Source of the DNA: Haloplasmatales bacterium 4B
GTDB lineage: Bacteria; Bacillota_I; Bacilli_A; Haloplasmatales; Haloplasmataceae
Reading direction: 5' to 3'
DNA length: 64,000 nt
Assembly: GCA_003586005.1 (NCBI GenBank)
Contig: NSKI01000005.1
Location: 50,892-114,891, forward strand
Each line of letters starts with the position of its first letter. Position 1 is the stretch's first letter. The notes under the pieces were generated by a model that saw only the letters and a program-made list of their open reading frames with translations, made no database searches and was not told the origin of the DNA. The translations under genes were made by a program, and so were the position numbers. Of the stretch, positions 31,434 through 39,336 are shown one piece after another.

Positions 31434-31477
31434 TTTTTTAAAAGACAGATAATACTCGAGTTGAGTACAATCTGTCT
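31434..31477 (-). terminator. intrinsic terminator after GNAT gene
   Basis: AGACAGAT/ATCTGTCT arms with an inner TACTC/GAGTA helix make a long hairpin, followed by T4 and A-rich sequence on the minus strand. It separates the GNAT gene from mutS. Confidence 0.75.
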
Positions 31478-31489
31478 CTATTAAGGTGA

Positions 31490-32272
31490 TTAAAATGTTA
31501 TGTTTAATAGCCTTGTTTTTGAAAAACGGCCTGCACTTTCAATCGTTTTTTTACTTATTTGATTATAATACCAGCAACCAGAAATTGGAATGTAACCATT
31601 TTCTTTACAAATATCACTTAGGTGCATTTGGATGCTTCTTCCAACCCCTCTTCCACGATATTTTTCAAGAGTAATCATTCCATTTGCCCAATATTGAGTA
31701 AGTAATTTATTGGGCACTATAATTCCATACCCTAAATCTTCACCATCTTCACATAGTTTATATAATTTAATTACTCCTTGTTCAAGTAAAGACTTTGACA
31801 CGAAATCAAAGAAATCACCAGTTTTTGTTTTTACATCATCAAATTCGTTAGGATCTACTTCAAATAAACAATCTCTTCCATATTCTGCGGGTCTTACACC
31901 TACATTAACTGTTCCATCAAAGAAATAGGCTTGCATAAAAACTTTGCTATGAAAGTCTAGACATAATGACAAAAATAATTGATCGCTTGTTGATACATAA
32001 GCGGAATTAATTTTATATTTTTCTAACACTTTTTTAAAAATTGGTTGAGAATGATTTAAATATTCATCAAACATATAAAACTGGGTTATTTTCTCTTTAT
32101 TATATACAGAAAAATAGCCTATGCTTTTTTCATTTATGGTTATTTCGTAAAACTCGGCATTAATAATATGTTCTTCCCAATAGTCATCTGATACACCATT
32201 AAGTGTTTTTAAATATTTTTCAAATAATGGCATTATGTTATCTATTGTTGTTTTATTAATTGCAGGATTCAT
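31490..32272 (-). CDS. GNAT-family acetyltransferase
   Basis: The C-terminal ~110 residues form a GNAT domain with acetyl-CoA motif A (GMITLEKYRGRGVGRSIQMHL) and a following SGCWYYNQISKKTIESAG segment typical of motif B. The N-terminal ~150 residues are a second, degenerate GNAT-like or substrate domain. The target is unknown. Its ATG overlaps the rsgA stop (TAATG), so the genes are translationally coupled, which suggests but does not prove a ribosome-related role. Confidence 0.85.
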   Translation of the reverse strand: MNPAINKTTIDNIMPLFEKYLKTLNGVSDDYWEEHIINAEFYEITINEKSIGYFSVYNKEKITQFYMFDEYLNHSQPIFKKVLEKYKINSAYVSTSDQLFLSLCLDFHSKVFMQAYFFDGTVNVGVRPAEYGRDCLFEVDPNEFDDVKTKTGDFFDFVSKSLLEQGVIKLYKLCEDGEDLGYGIIVPNKLLTQYWANGMITLEKYRGRGVGRSIQMHLSDICKENGYIPISGCWYYNQISKKTIESAGRFSKTRLLNITF

Positions 32273-33345
32273 TATTTGTACCTCGCTTTTAAATTTTTTC
32301 TTCTATTCCTATTCATTTTCTTCCACTTTTCCGATTGTTCTCTTACATATTTTGCCTTGTCTTCTGTGAATTTTGCTTCTCGCTTTAACTTTAAGTAATT
32401 ATCCCAACGTGATTGTTCAAGTGTCCCATTTTCTATCGCCTCTAAAATTGCGCAATTAGGTTCAGTCTGATGATTGCAATTAGAGAACTTGCATTTAGTA
32501 AATAGCTCCTCAATATCCGAAAAAACTTCTCCTAAGCCTTCACTAATATTCCAAATTCCTAATTCTCTCATGCCTGGGGTGTCAATTATCATAACTCCGT
32601 TTTTAAGCATTATAAGCTGTCGATGTGTAGTGGTATGTCTGCCTTTACTATCGTTTTCACGAATACTGCTTACATGCATTATCTCCTCACCTGCAAGCGC
32701 ATTTACAAGCGATGACTTACCAACACCAGATGAACCAAGAAAAACAAGAGTTTTTGCAGGTTTCATGTATTTGCTCAACCTATCTAGTCCCAAACCAGTC
32801 AAAGCACTAACTGCTATAATATCTACACCTAAAACGTATTTTTCAACAAGTTGAATTTTTTCATTGTAATCTTCAACTAAATCAGCTTTTGTTAACACTA
32901 CTACTGGAACCGCTCCACTTTGCCAGGCAACTGTTAAATATCTTTGAATGCGATTTACATTAAAATCATAATTTAGCGAAACCATAATAAATACATAATC
33001 AAAATTTGCGGCCACAACTTGTTCTAATACCGTTTTAACATATCCATTAGCATGGCCAGAATCATCGCTACGTGAAAATTTTGACATTCTATCCAAAATT
33101 TTTATGATTATTGAATCACCAAATTCATTATATTTAATAAGTACGAAGTCTCCAATAGCAGGGAAATCCGCTGAATACTCTAAATTATTGTATATAGAAC
33201 CCTTAAGTCTTGCATTTTTTTCTCCATGTTTTGAAATAACTTTATATATTTCTCTATGTACTTCTGTAATTCTTGCCGGGATTAAATCATCAATATCTTC
33301 TACCTCAGGAAGAGGTATATATCCATATTTTTTTAAATCTATCAT
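32272..33345 (-). CDS. rsgA: ribosome small subunit-dependent GTPase A
   Basis: RsgA is a circularly permuted GTPase assisting late 30S assembly. The OB-fold is N-terminal (residues about 40-90). Permuted motifs run TKAD (G4), SALTG (G5), GSSGVGKSSLVNAL (G1), then DTPGMRELG (G3). The C-terminal zinc region has CKFSNCNHQTEPNCAI. At 357 residues it is longer than the usual ~290, with a Lys/Arg-rich C-terminal tail (RNRRKNLKARYK). GGAGGAAAAAG precedes the start. This may be a second-type RsgA; a standard copy could be elsewhere. Confidence 0.93.
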   Translation of the reverse strand: MIDLKKYGYIPLPEVEDIDDLIPARITEVHREIYKVISKHGEKNARLKGSIYNNLEYSADFPAIGDFVLIKYNEFGDSIIIKILDRMSKFSRSDDSGHANGYVKTVLEQVVAANFDYVFIMVSLNYDFNVNRIQRYLTVAWQSGAVPVVVLTKADLVEDYNEKIQLVEKYVLGVDIIAVSALTGLGLDRLSKYMKPAKTLVFLGSSGVGKSSLVNALAGEEIMHVSSIRENDSKGRHTTTHRQLIMLKNGVMIIDTPGMRELGIWNISEGLGEVFSDIEELFTKCKFSNCNHQTEPNCAILEAIENGTLEQSRWDNYLKLKREAKFTEDKAKYVREQSEKWKKMNRNRRKNLKARYK

Positions 33346-33400
33346 CTTTTTCCTCCAAAAGTTGTTTATAAAAACTAATTGTTAAACTGTCTAAAATCAT
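33305..33400 (-). CDS. possible 31-aa upstream ORF overlapping rsgA start
   Basis: A 31-codon frame starting ATG 33398-33400 has a good AAAAGGAG site and ends inside rsgA in another frame. The peptide begins MILDSLTISFYKQLLEEK. The rsgA ribosome site lies within it, so its translation could couple to or control rsgA. No family is recognised. Confidence 0.35.
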   Translation of the reverse strand: MILDSLTISFYKQLLEEKDDRFKKIWIYTSS

Positions 33401-33446
33401 AATTTACTCACTCCTTTTAAATTTAAATTTAAACCAATTATGGACA

Positions 33447-33493
33447 TAAAAATACCGCAGAAAAGTAGCCTTTTAGTTGGCTATAATCTGCGG
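33447..33493 (-). terminator. intrinsic terminator of the candidate RNA
   Basis: CCGCAGA at 33487-33493 pairs with TCTGCGG (33455-33461, minus-strand reading), with TAGCC/GGCTA inside. TATTTTTAT follows on the minus strand. It lies 100 bases upstream of rsgA and does not end any annotated gene. Confidence 0.75.
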
Positions 33494-33733
33494 CAAGTAC
33501 AATCACAAATATATACTAAAACAACACATTTATAAATATGCGTGTATTTTCTCATCAGTTATAGTAATAACGAAAGGTTACATTTAACGGCATACTAAAA
33601 CATAATTCTTAGTATAGCCCATATTCGGTTTTAAATGACAATCACCATTATTAAATCTTTCATAAAAACACATCTCCTTTCGTAATACCTATTAACAAGA
33701 TATTAACATGTAGCCATTTCATGGCAACATGTT
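33447..33733 (-). ncRNA. candidate structured RNA between cotE and rsgA
   Basis: The minus strand carries a promoter, then several helices, then a terminator. A 5' hairpin (33705-33733) has arms AACATGT-x-GCCAT/ATGGC-x-ACATGTT. A long-range stem pairs ACGAAAGG (33676-33683) with CCTTTCGT (33570-33577) and encloses two hairpins: AATGG/TCATT, and GGC-ATACTAA/TTAGTAT-GCC. A further hairpin (ACGCAT/ATGTGT) follows. The end is CCGCAGA/TCTGCGG with an inner TAGCC/GGCTA helix and T5. No RNA family was recognised. The 29-codon frame at 33584-33673 (MCFYERF start) is an alternative reading. Confidence 0.55.
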
Positions 33734-33734
33734 T

Positions 33735-33769
33735 ATTATATGATAATTATACCTAAATAACAATAGTTT
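33735..33769 (-). promoter_or_regulatory. promoter and inverted-repeat operator upstream of candidate RNA
   Basis: Minus strand: -35 TTGTTA (33758-33763), 17-bp spacer, -10 TATAAT (33735-33740). A second TATAAT lies 11 bases upstream. An inverted repeat ACCTAAA-N9-TTTAGGT (33747-33769) spans the -35 box and looks like a repressor operator. Confidence 0.6.
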
Positions 33770-33772
33770 AGG

Positions 33773-33812
33773 TAAAAAATTTTATAGACTCTTGACTAAT
33801 AAGCCAAGAGTC
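33773..33812 (-). terminator. terminator after cotE
   Basis: GACTCTTG/CAAGAGTC arms six bases beyond the cotE stop, followed by TATAAAATTTTTT on the minus strand. The T run is slightly displaced from the stem. Confidence 0.65.
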
Positions 33813-33817
33813 ATATT

Positions 33818-34351
33818 CTAAAACATTTTCTCCCTTAAAAATTGTTGATTTATTTGACCATTAATTTCTTCATCTAGGTCATCATCATCATTATCATTAT
33901 TAGGGATTTGATCAAGCACTGAAACTCTCATTTTTGTTTCACCAATAACTTCAGCAGAAACTTCTAATAATACTTCTATTTCAATTATATTTTCTTCTAT
34001 TTTTACATCTGAACATACAGGTGGCTGAATCATTCTAACTATAACATCAATATTTTGATCCATATAATTTTTAACTTTACGTTTTGTTGCGATATCTTGG
34101 CGATAGTTAATCATTTGTTTTACAATTTCAGTTTGAGAGTTGTTGTTAAATGAGTACCATACATTAACTTCAAATACACCTTCAACAACTACACTATCTT
34201 TAGCCTTTTCAGCTTGAAAACTATGATTTAAGACCCAACAACCCAAAACACTTTCTATTGCTGTGTTAACTTTAACCTTTTCAACAAAACGAATTGTTTT
34301 CTTTCCCTTTTCAACAATTGCTTTTGTTACAATTTCTCTAATTTCGTTCAT
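33818..34351 (-). CDS. cotE: outer spore coat morphogenetic protein CotE
   Basis: CotE organises the outer spore coat in Bacillus and recruits many coat proteins. The N terminus (NEIREIVTKAIVEKGKK) and the motifs SVLGCWVLNHSF, GVFEVNVWYSFNNN and TEIVKQMINYRQDI follow B. subtilis CotE closely. The C-terminal tail is acidic (DNDDDDLDEE), as in the family. Length 177 is typical. It lies in the conserved order miaB-ricA-cotE. The GAGGAGG site is strong. In Bacillus this gene is driven by mother-cell sigma factors; I did not resolve that promoter here. Confidence 0.95.
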   Translation of the reverse strand: MNEIREIVTKAIVEKGKKTIRFVEKVKVNTAIESVLGCWVLNHSFQAEKAKDSVVVEGVFEVNVWYSFNNNSQTEIVKQMINYRQDIATKRKVKNYMDQNIDVIVRMIQPPVCSDVKIEENIIEIEVLLEVSAEVIGETKMRVSVLDQIPNNDNDDDDLDEEINGQINQQFLREKMF

Positions 34352-34443
34352 AATTTCCCTCCTCTATAGTTAATTTATTCAAGACAAATACACTTGTTAC
34401 TAATATATTATAAAAGAAAAAGATGGATAATATGACAATCCAT

Positions 34444-34776
34444 CTAATTCTTATTTATTTCGTATTCAATTATTTGCGTTATTTGTTGTAAAACTTCATT
34501 AATTTCATGTTGTAAGTCTATATATTCATTATATATCGGAATTTCAAACAATTCATTATATAATTTAGTATATTTCTCATTTATATCTTCTGGAATCATA
34601 TTTTGATGCGATTCATAAATCGCCATTTTTTTTTGTAATTTCTTAAAATTTTCAATTTTCTTTTTAACAAATTCATTCTGATTCAATTCTTCTTCAATTA
34701 ATCTATATCTTTTGACTTCTTCTTCTTCACCGATTAAACTAATGAGTTCGTCTATTTTGTTTTCAATTTCATTCAA
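34444..34776 (-). CDS. ricA: RicA (YmcA), regulator of RNA maturation and development
   Basis: RicA belongs to the YlbF/YmcA family. In B. subtilis it forms the Y-complex with RicF and RicT, which affects RNase Y cleavage and is needed for sporulation, biofilm and competence. The helical pattern ([25 protein letters not shown] and [22 protein letters not shown]) and the miaB-ricA-cotE order support this. TTG 34774-34776 is preferred, six bases after AGGTG; a GTG at 34785 overlaps the ribosome site. The C-terminal cysteines that bind Fe-S in B. subtilis RicA are absent here. Confidence 0.85.
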   Translation of the reverse strand: MNEIENKIDELISLIGEEEEVKRYRLIEEELNQNEFVKKKIENFKKLQKKMAIYESHQNMIPEDINEKYTKLYNELFEIPIYNEYIDLQHEINEVLQQITQIIEYEINKN

Positions 34777-36214
34777 CTTGCTCACCTAGTAAATGCCAAG
34801 TTTTACTTTCTTTGATTTTAACTTGAACTAGTTTACCTATTGAATCTGGCTTCCCTTTAAAATTAACAAGTTTATTGGTTCTTGTATAGCCTGCTAAAAC
34901 AGATTCATCATTTTTACTTGTGCCTTCACATAAAACTTCAACAATTTTCCCTTCATATTTTTTATGAGCATTTGAAAATTGGTGATTAACTAAATCATTT
35001 AATTGTTGTAATCTAGCTTTTTTTTCTTCTTGAGTTATATCATCAGTCATTTTCGCTGCTGGCGTACCAGATCTAGGTGAAAATATAAATGTATAAGCAC
35101 CTTCAAAATTAACCTCTTTAACAAGACTTAATGTATCTTGAAATTGTGCTTCTGTCTCTCTTGGAAATCCTACAATAATATCTGTTGTAATTGCTACATC
35201 AGGAATTGCTGTTTTAAGTTGTTTTACTAGATCTAAATAACGCGCTCTTGTGTACTTGCGATTCATTCGTTTTAATACTTCGGTATTCCCTGATTGAACA
35301 GGTAAATGAACATGTTCACATAAATTACCACGTTTTGATAAGGCAGCGATTGTTTTATCATCAAAATCTCTTGGATGAGATGTTGTAAAACGAACACGAG
35401 GGATAGCAATTTTTTGAATGTCGCTTAATAAATCTCCAAATCCATATTCAATATCATTAAAATCTTTTCCATAGGCATTAACATTTTGACCTAATAGAGT
35501 TACTTCTTTAAACCCTTGATTAGCTAATTCATTTATTTCAGCTAAGATATCTTTAGGTTTTCTTGAACGTTCTTTGCCTCGGGTAAATGGAACAATACAA
35601 TAAGTACAAAACTCATCACATCCATACATGATATTGACCCATGCTTTTATATTTCCCTCTCTTGAAACAGGCATATGTTCAACAACATCGCCTTCTTGGC
35701 TCCAAACCTCAATAACTCGTTCCTTATTCATATAAGCATCACGTAAATATTCAGGCAAGTGATGAATATTATGAGTTCCAAATACTAAATCAACATGTTG
35801 GTATTTTTGAAGAATACTATTAACAACTTTTTCTTCTTGAGACATACAACCACATACACCTAAAATCAAGTCTGGTTTTCTTAGCTTATATGCTTTTAAT
35901 CTTCCTAATTCACCAAACACTTTATTCTCAGCATTTTCTCGTATAGCGCATGTATTGAGAATAATTACATCTGCTTCTTCAACACTCGTAGTTGGTTTAT
36001 AACCTAAATTTATTAAAATACCAGAAATAATCTCTGAATCATGAACGTTCATTTGACAACCAAAAGTATTTATTAAAAACTTCTTGTTTTGACCAATATT
36101 ATGCATATTATCAGGCATTTCAAAGTTAATTACTTTTACTTTTTCTTTACCTCGACGAGCAGCTTCTTTTAAGTTTGGTTTTTGAAAATATTTTGAATAG
36201 TCTTTCTCAGCCAT
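34769..36214 (-). CDS. miaB: tRNA (ms2i6A37) methylthiotransferase
   Basis: MiaB completes ms2i6A at A37 using two Fe-S clusters and S-adenosylmethionine. The N-terminal cluster uses [22 protein letters not shown] and [10 protein letters not shown]. The radical-SAM motif is [22 protein letters not shown] domain closes the protein ([15 protein letters not shown]). The ATG at 36212-36214 (MAEKDYS) is chosen over an upstream start. Length of 481 is within range for Bacilli. It overlaps ricA by a few bases. Confidence 0.97.
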   Translation of the reverse strand: MAEKDYSKYFQKPNLKEAARRGKEKVKVINFEMPDNMHNIGQNKKFLINTFGCQMNVHDSEIISGILINLGYKPTTSVEEADVIILNTCAIRENAENKVFGELGRLKAYKLRKPDLILGVCGCMSQEEKVVNSILQKYQHVDLVFGTHNIHHLPEYLRDAYMNKERVIEVWSQEGDVVEHMPVSREGNIKAWVNIMYGCDEFCTYCIVPFTRGKERSRKPKDILAEINELANQGFKEVTLLGQNVNAYGKDFNDIEYGFGDLLSDIQKIAIPRVRFTTSHPRDFDDKTIAALSKRGNLCEHVHLPVQSGNTEVLKRMNRKYTRARYLDLVKQLKTAIPDVAITTDIIVGFPRETEAQFQDTLSLVKEVNFEGAYTFIFSPRSGTPAAKMTDDITQEEKKARLQQLNDLVNHQFSNAHKKYEGKIVEVLCEGTSKNDESVLAGYTRTNKLVNFKGKPDSIGKLVQVKIKESKTWHLLGEQVE

Positions 36215-36357
36215 TTTTATCACCTTTTTCTATTTGTAACTAAACAGTATAATTATACAAAATTAAATAATATTATGCAATAAAACAATTAAATATAATC
36301 ATATGTTTTTACATTCCGTTAAAATAAGTGTATTATAAAATATATTGAGGTGAGTTC

Positions 36358-36969
36358 ATGATAGTATTCAAAAACATTAGTTTCTCGTTTGATAAAAAAC
36401 AATTATTCAATAATTTTAATTTATTGATTAAGGAAAATGAAAAAATATTAATAAATGCACCAAGTGGAAGTGGAAAAACTTCTTTAGTTAAAATGTTGTT
36501 AGGTATAATAAAATTTAATGGAGAAATTTACTTAAATGATGTTTTATTATCACCTAAAACAAAAAATATATTTAGAAAAAATATTTCTTACGTAAGTCAA
36601 GATGTAGACCTACAAAATCTTATCACAAAGGATTTAATAAAAGAAATATTATCTTATAAAGTTAATAGACATATTAAGTATGATGAACAAAAGATTGAAG
36701 AATACTTAAATCAATTGGATTTAAGCATCGAACATCTGGATAAATTAATAAATGAGTTATCTGGAGGCGAAAGAGCAAGAATCGGTTTAGTCATTTCTTT
36801 ATTATTAAATAGAAAAATTTTAATTGTTGATGAAATCACATCCGGAATAGATGAGTTATTAAAACATAAAATTATAAATTTTATTTGTACTTTAGACAAA
36901 ACTGTTATAATTATTTCCCATGATAAATTATGGGAAAATCATAAAAATATCCGTGTAGTAGGTTGGTAA
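36358..36969 (+). CDS. fetA: FetA-type ABC transporter ATP-binding protein
   Basis: A 203-residue ATPase with Walker A APSGSGKTSL, the signature LSGGERARIGL, Walker B ILIVDEITSGID and a terminal IISHD switch histidine. Its partner is a FetB permease two bases downstream. FetAB in E. coli exports iron and protects against iron-driven oxidative stress; that function is inferred for this pair. The start has GAGGTGAG. It diverges from miaB. Confidence 0.88.
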   Translation: MIVFKNISFSFDKKQLFNNFNLLIKENEKILINAPSGSGKTSLVKMLLGIIKFNGEIYLNDVLLSPKTKNIFRKNISYVSQDVDLQNLITKDLIKEILSYKVNRHIKYDEQKIEEYLNQLDLSIEHLDKLINELSGGERARIGLVISLLLNRKILIVDEITSGIDELLKHKIINFICTLDKTVIIISHDKLWENHKNIRVVGW

Positions 36970-36970
36970 A

Positions 36971-37750
36971 ATGAATAATAATATTGAAAATATAACTTAT
37001 TTAACTATAACCACGTTGTTAATATTTTATTTACTCATGTTATTTGTTAATCAATTTTTTAAAATTAAAATATCAAAAAAAGTGATTATCGCAATAATTA
37101 GAATGTTTATTCAATTATCGCTTGTGGGTTTGTTTTTAGAATATATTTTTAATCTAGATGATCCGTTTATTAATATAAGTTATTTATTGATTATGGTTAT
37201 TGTAGCTAGTTTTACAACAATTATAAATACAAATTTGACTATCAGAAAATTTTTTATACCAATAATTTTGAGTTTTATAATAACAATTTTTCCATTACTA
37301 CTTTTTTTTAATTATTTTGTAGCTAGATTAGATAACCTATTTATCGCTCAAGTTTTTATCCCTATTTCTGGGATGATTTTAGGTAATTGTATGAATGGTA
37401 CTATTTTAGCAATTGATTCATTTTATAAATCATTAAAAAGTAATGAAAAAGTATATTTCACATCATTGTCAATATCCGCAAATCGTTTTGAGGCTATCCT
37501 TCCTTATTTTAGAAATGCGATTAATGTCTCAGTTAAACAAAACTTAGCAACAATGGAAACAATTGGTATTGTTTCTTTACCTGGGATGATGACTGGTCAA
37601 ATATTAGGCGGTTCAACCCCAATGACGGCTATTTTGTATCAAATTGGGATTATGATGACTATATTTATTGCTCGTTATACATCGGCTATTTTGGTAATTT
37701 TCTTTTCAATGAAAACAGCATTTAACGAATATGATATATTAAATTTTTAA
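36971..37750 (+). CDS. fetB: FetB-type ABC transporter permease (UPF0014)
   Basis: A 259-residue membrane protein with about seven hydrophobic segments. The family hallmarks are PISGMILGNCMNGTILAI and GIVSLPGMMTGQILGG followed by YQIGIMMTIF. These define the UPF0014/FetB family, a putative iron exporter component. The gene starts two bases after fetA and ends at a strong terminator. The nearby rubrerythrin relic is another iron/peroxide-related gene. Confidence 0.9.
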   Translation: MNNNIENITYLTITTLLIFYLLMLFVNQFFKIKISKKVIIAIIRMFIQLSLVGLFLEYIFNLDDPFINISYLLIMVIVASFTTIINTNLTIRKFFIPIILSFIITIFPLLLFFNYFVARLDNLFIAQVFIPISGMILGNCMNGTILAIDSFYKSLKSNEKVYFTSLSISANRFEAILPYFRNAINVSVKQNLATMETIGIVSLPGMMTGQILGGSTPMTAILYQIGIMMTIFIARYTSAILVIFFSMKTAFNEYDILNF

Positions 37751-37754
37751 AACT

Positions 37755-37793
37755 GAACTAAAAGGTATCATACAATTTATGATACCTTTATTT
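37755..37793 (+). terminator. intrinsic terminator after fetB
   Basis: AAAGGTATCATA/TATGATACCTTT arms followed by A then T5 on the plus strand, starting five bases after the fetB stop. Confidence 0.85.
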
Positions 37794-37884
37794 TTAGTAA
37801 TTATTTGTCTTTATTTTAAAATATGATTGTGGTTTTAGACATGTAGAACACATTCCTGGTGTTTTTTCACCAATATGAATATTT
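37794..37884 (-). pseudogene. rubrerythrin 3' relic (rubredoxin-like end)
   Basis: The minus strand encodes HIGEKTPGMCSTCLKPQSYF then KIKTNNY and a stop. This resembles the C-terminal rubredoxin domain of rubrerythrins (G..AP..CP.C..PQ.YF, ending in NY). The first CxxC pair is lost upstream, and no frame continues into a ferritin-like domain. It lies between the fetB terminator and the first SASP terminator, so it is likely untranscribed debris. Identification rests on a ~27-residue match by eye. Confidence 0.6.
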
Positions 37885-37910
37885 AAATTATGTAGAAAAA
37901 CTTACATAAA

Positions 37911-37942
37911 AGAAGTGTTATGGCATAAAGCCGTAACACTTA
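37911..37942 (-). terminator. terminator after first SASP gene
   Basis: AGTGTTA-x-GGC/GCC-x-TAACACT arms with a short T run on the minus strand, 12 bases past the stop codon at 37954. Confidence 0.8.
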
Positions 37943-37953
37943 ATAGTCGGTCG

Positions 37954-38160
37954 TTATTTACCAGTAGGGCTTTTTTCACTTGACATTTGTTGTTGCGCCA
38001 GCGCAACTAAACGTTTAACCATTTCTCCCCCTACTGCACCATTTAGGCGTGATGCAGTATCAGCACCTAAGGTAATTCCCATTTCTTGTGCAATTTCATT
38101 TTTCATTTGATCAAGTGCAAGTTGTGAACCTGGCACTAACAATTTATTTGACCTTGACAT
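37954..38160 (-). CDS. alpha/beta-type small acid-soluble spore protein
   Basis: Alpha/beta SASPs coat spore DNA, shift it to an A-like form, and are later degraded by the GPR protease. The product begins [13 protein letters not shown]. The GPR-cleavage region is [17 protein letters not shown], and the second conserved block is [15 protein letters not shown]. It is the most divergent of the five (ITLGADT, GAVGGEM). ATG 38158-38160 has AGGAGGTG upstream; a GTG at 38169 lies within that site. Confidence 0.95.
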   Translation of the reverse strand: MSRSNKLLVPGSQLALDQMKNEIAQEMGITLGADTASRLNGAVGGEMVKRLVALAQQQMSSEKSPTGK

Positions 38161-38182
38161 TGCCAACACCTCCTATCTTTAA

Positions 38183-38212
38183 TAGGTTGTGCTAGTAACG
38201 TTAATTTATGAT
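38183..38212 (-). promoter_or_regulatory. SigG-like promoter for first SASP gene
   Basis: CAACCTA (38183-38189) stands at a -10 position, with TCATA 17 bases upstream. The same AACCTATTA block precedes two other SASP genes here, and forespore SigG drives SASP genes in Bacillus. Confidence 0.4.
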
Positions 38213-38227
38213 TGACAAAATATTGAA

Positions 38228-38425
38228 TTATCCTTTTTGATTAACTCTTGTATTTTGAGCTTCAGCAACTAATCTCTTTGTCATTTCTCCACCTACAGAC
38301 CCATTTTGACGAGCACTAGTTTGAGAACCTAATGTAACACCAAACTCATTTGCAATTTCGTATTTGAATTGGTTTAAAACTTCTTGAGACCCAGGAACTA
38401 ATAATTTATTAGTATTTCTAGCCAT
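38228..38425 (-). CDS. alpha/beta-type small acid-soluble spore protein
   Basis: A 65-residue SASP starting [20 protein letters not shown]. The GPR-site region reads [20 protein letters not shown] and differs from its neighbours (SQTSARQ instead of PDTASRL). The second block is [13 protein letters not shown]. The GGAGGAGG ribosome site is strong. It has its own SigG-like promoter (TGTATT-N18-CAGAATA, 38452-38482). No terminator is evident before the next gene. Confidence 0.95.
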   Translation of the reverse strand: MARNTNKLLVPGSQEVLNQFKYEIANEFGVTLGSQTSARQNGSVGGEMTKRLVAEAQNTRVNQKG

Positions 38426-38451
38426 TTACAACACCTCCTCCTTTTTACTAT

Positions 38452-38482
38452 TATTCTGTGAATAAGTTCTATTAAAAATACA
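38452..38482 (-). promoter_or_regulatory. SigG-like promoter for second SASP gene
   Basis: TGTATT at 38477-38482 and CAGAATA at 38452-38458 (minus strand) are separated by 18 bp. They resemble the SigG pattern TGHATR...CATNNTA. The remaining part of the 300-base gap to the next gene holds no other recognised feature apart from the terminator at 38650. Confidence 0.45.
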
Positions 38483-38649
38483 ATAATATCTATAGTAAAT
38501 AATAACATAAAGCATAATTTTTTTAAAATAACATAATTCAGGTACAAAAAATCGTATTATATGGTTTTACACCTTTTAAATAAAAATCACAGATATATAT
38601 ATGAATAATAAAGAAGTCTTCAATTTAAGAAAAGCCACTTATAAATATT

Positions 38650-38705
38650 AAAAAGAGGCTTGTAACATCATTAAAAAATAATTTTTAAATTTCGTTACAG
38701 CCCCT
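38650..38705 (-). terminator. terminator after third SASP gene, GGGGCTGTAA type
   Basis: GGGGCTGTAAC pairs with GTTACAAGCCTC across a 30-base A/T loop, with T5 following on the minus strand. The stem resembles those at 44797 and 45379. Confidence 0.8.
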
Positions 38706-38724
38706 AATTATAGATAACCTAAAC

Positions 38725-38934
38725 TTATCTACTTTGAGTATTTTGCGCTTGTCCCATTTGTGATTGAGCAGTAGCTACTAAACGTTTTGTGATTTCACCA
38801 CCAACAGAACCATTTAAACGTGATGCAGTGTCAGGACCAAGGTTAACTCCAAATTCATTAGCAATTTCATACTTCATTTGGTCAACTGCTTGTTTTGCAC
38901 CTGGAACTAATAGTTTATTAGTATTTTTAGCCAT
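38725..38934 (-). CDS. alpha/beta-type small acid-soluble spore protein
   Basis: A 69-residue [24 protein letters not shown] at the start, [17 protein letters not shown] at the GPR site and [13 protein letters not shown] in the second block. The C-terminal tail is Gln/Ser-rich ([14 protein letters not shown]). It shares [10 protein letters not shown] with the two genes at 39.0-39.5 kb, pointing to recent tandem duplication. A TAACCTA box with GTATG 17 bases upstream (38957-38985) is a SigG-like promoter. Confidence 0.96.
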   Translation of the reverse strand: MAKNTNKLLVPGAKQAVDQMKYEIANEFGVNLGPDTASRLNGSVGGEITKRLVATAQSQMGQAQNTQSR

Positions 38935-39010
38935 CTATTTCACCTCCTATCATTAATAGGTTATGAGATTCCCTCTAATTCATACTTTTTCTTATCTGTA
39001 AATTTCTAGT

Positions 39011-39208
39011 CTATTTTTTAGTTGAACTCATTTGTGATTGAGCCATCGCTACTAAACGCTTTGTGATTTCACCACCAACTGAACCGTTTAAACGAGAAGC
39101 AGTTTCAGGACCAAGATTAACTCCAAATTCATTAGCAATTTCATATTTCATTTGTTCAACTGCTTGTTTTGCACCTGGAACCAATAATTTGTTTGAACTC
39201 CTTGCCAT
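39011..39208 (-). CDS. alpha/beta-type small acid-soluble spore protein
   Basis: A 65-residue SASP ([20 protein letters not shown]). It has the GPR-site region [17 protein letters not shown] and [13 protein letters not shown]. The start is ATG 39206-39208 behind GAGGAGGTG; a longer frame to 39283 adds a non-homologous peptide. It is nearly identical to its neighbours over the core and differs mainly in the tail. Confidence 0.96.
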   Translation of the reverse strand: MARSSNKLLVPGAKQAVEQMKYEIANEFGVNLGPETASRLNGSVGGEITKRLVAMAQSQMSSTKK

Positions 39209-39290
39209 ATCATTCACCTCCTCGATATTATTTTCTGATGATAAATTAAAATAATACCAAAAAGCTAATAGCAATAATTTCAAGCGATTT

Positions 39291-39330
39291 TTTAAAAAAA
39301 TAGAGCTATAGTTTAAAACTATAACTCTAT
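39291..39330 (-). terminator. terminator after fifth SASP gene
   Basis: ATAGAG-x2-ATAGTTT/AAACTAT-x2-CTCTAT arms with T7 on the minus strand, just after the stop at 39337. Confidence 0.85.
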
Positions 39331-39336
39331 AAATTA

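Noticed and set aside
36358..37750. fetAB considered as a bacteriocin or lantibiotic exporter
   Set aside because: The permease carries the UPF0014 motifs (SLPGMMTGQILGG), and no precursor peptide or modification gene is nearby.
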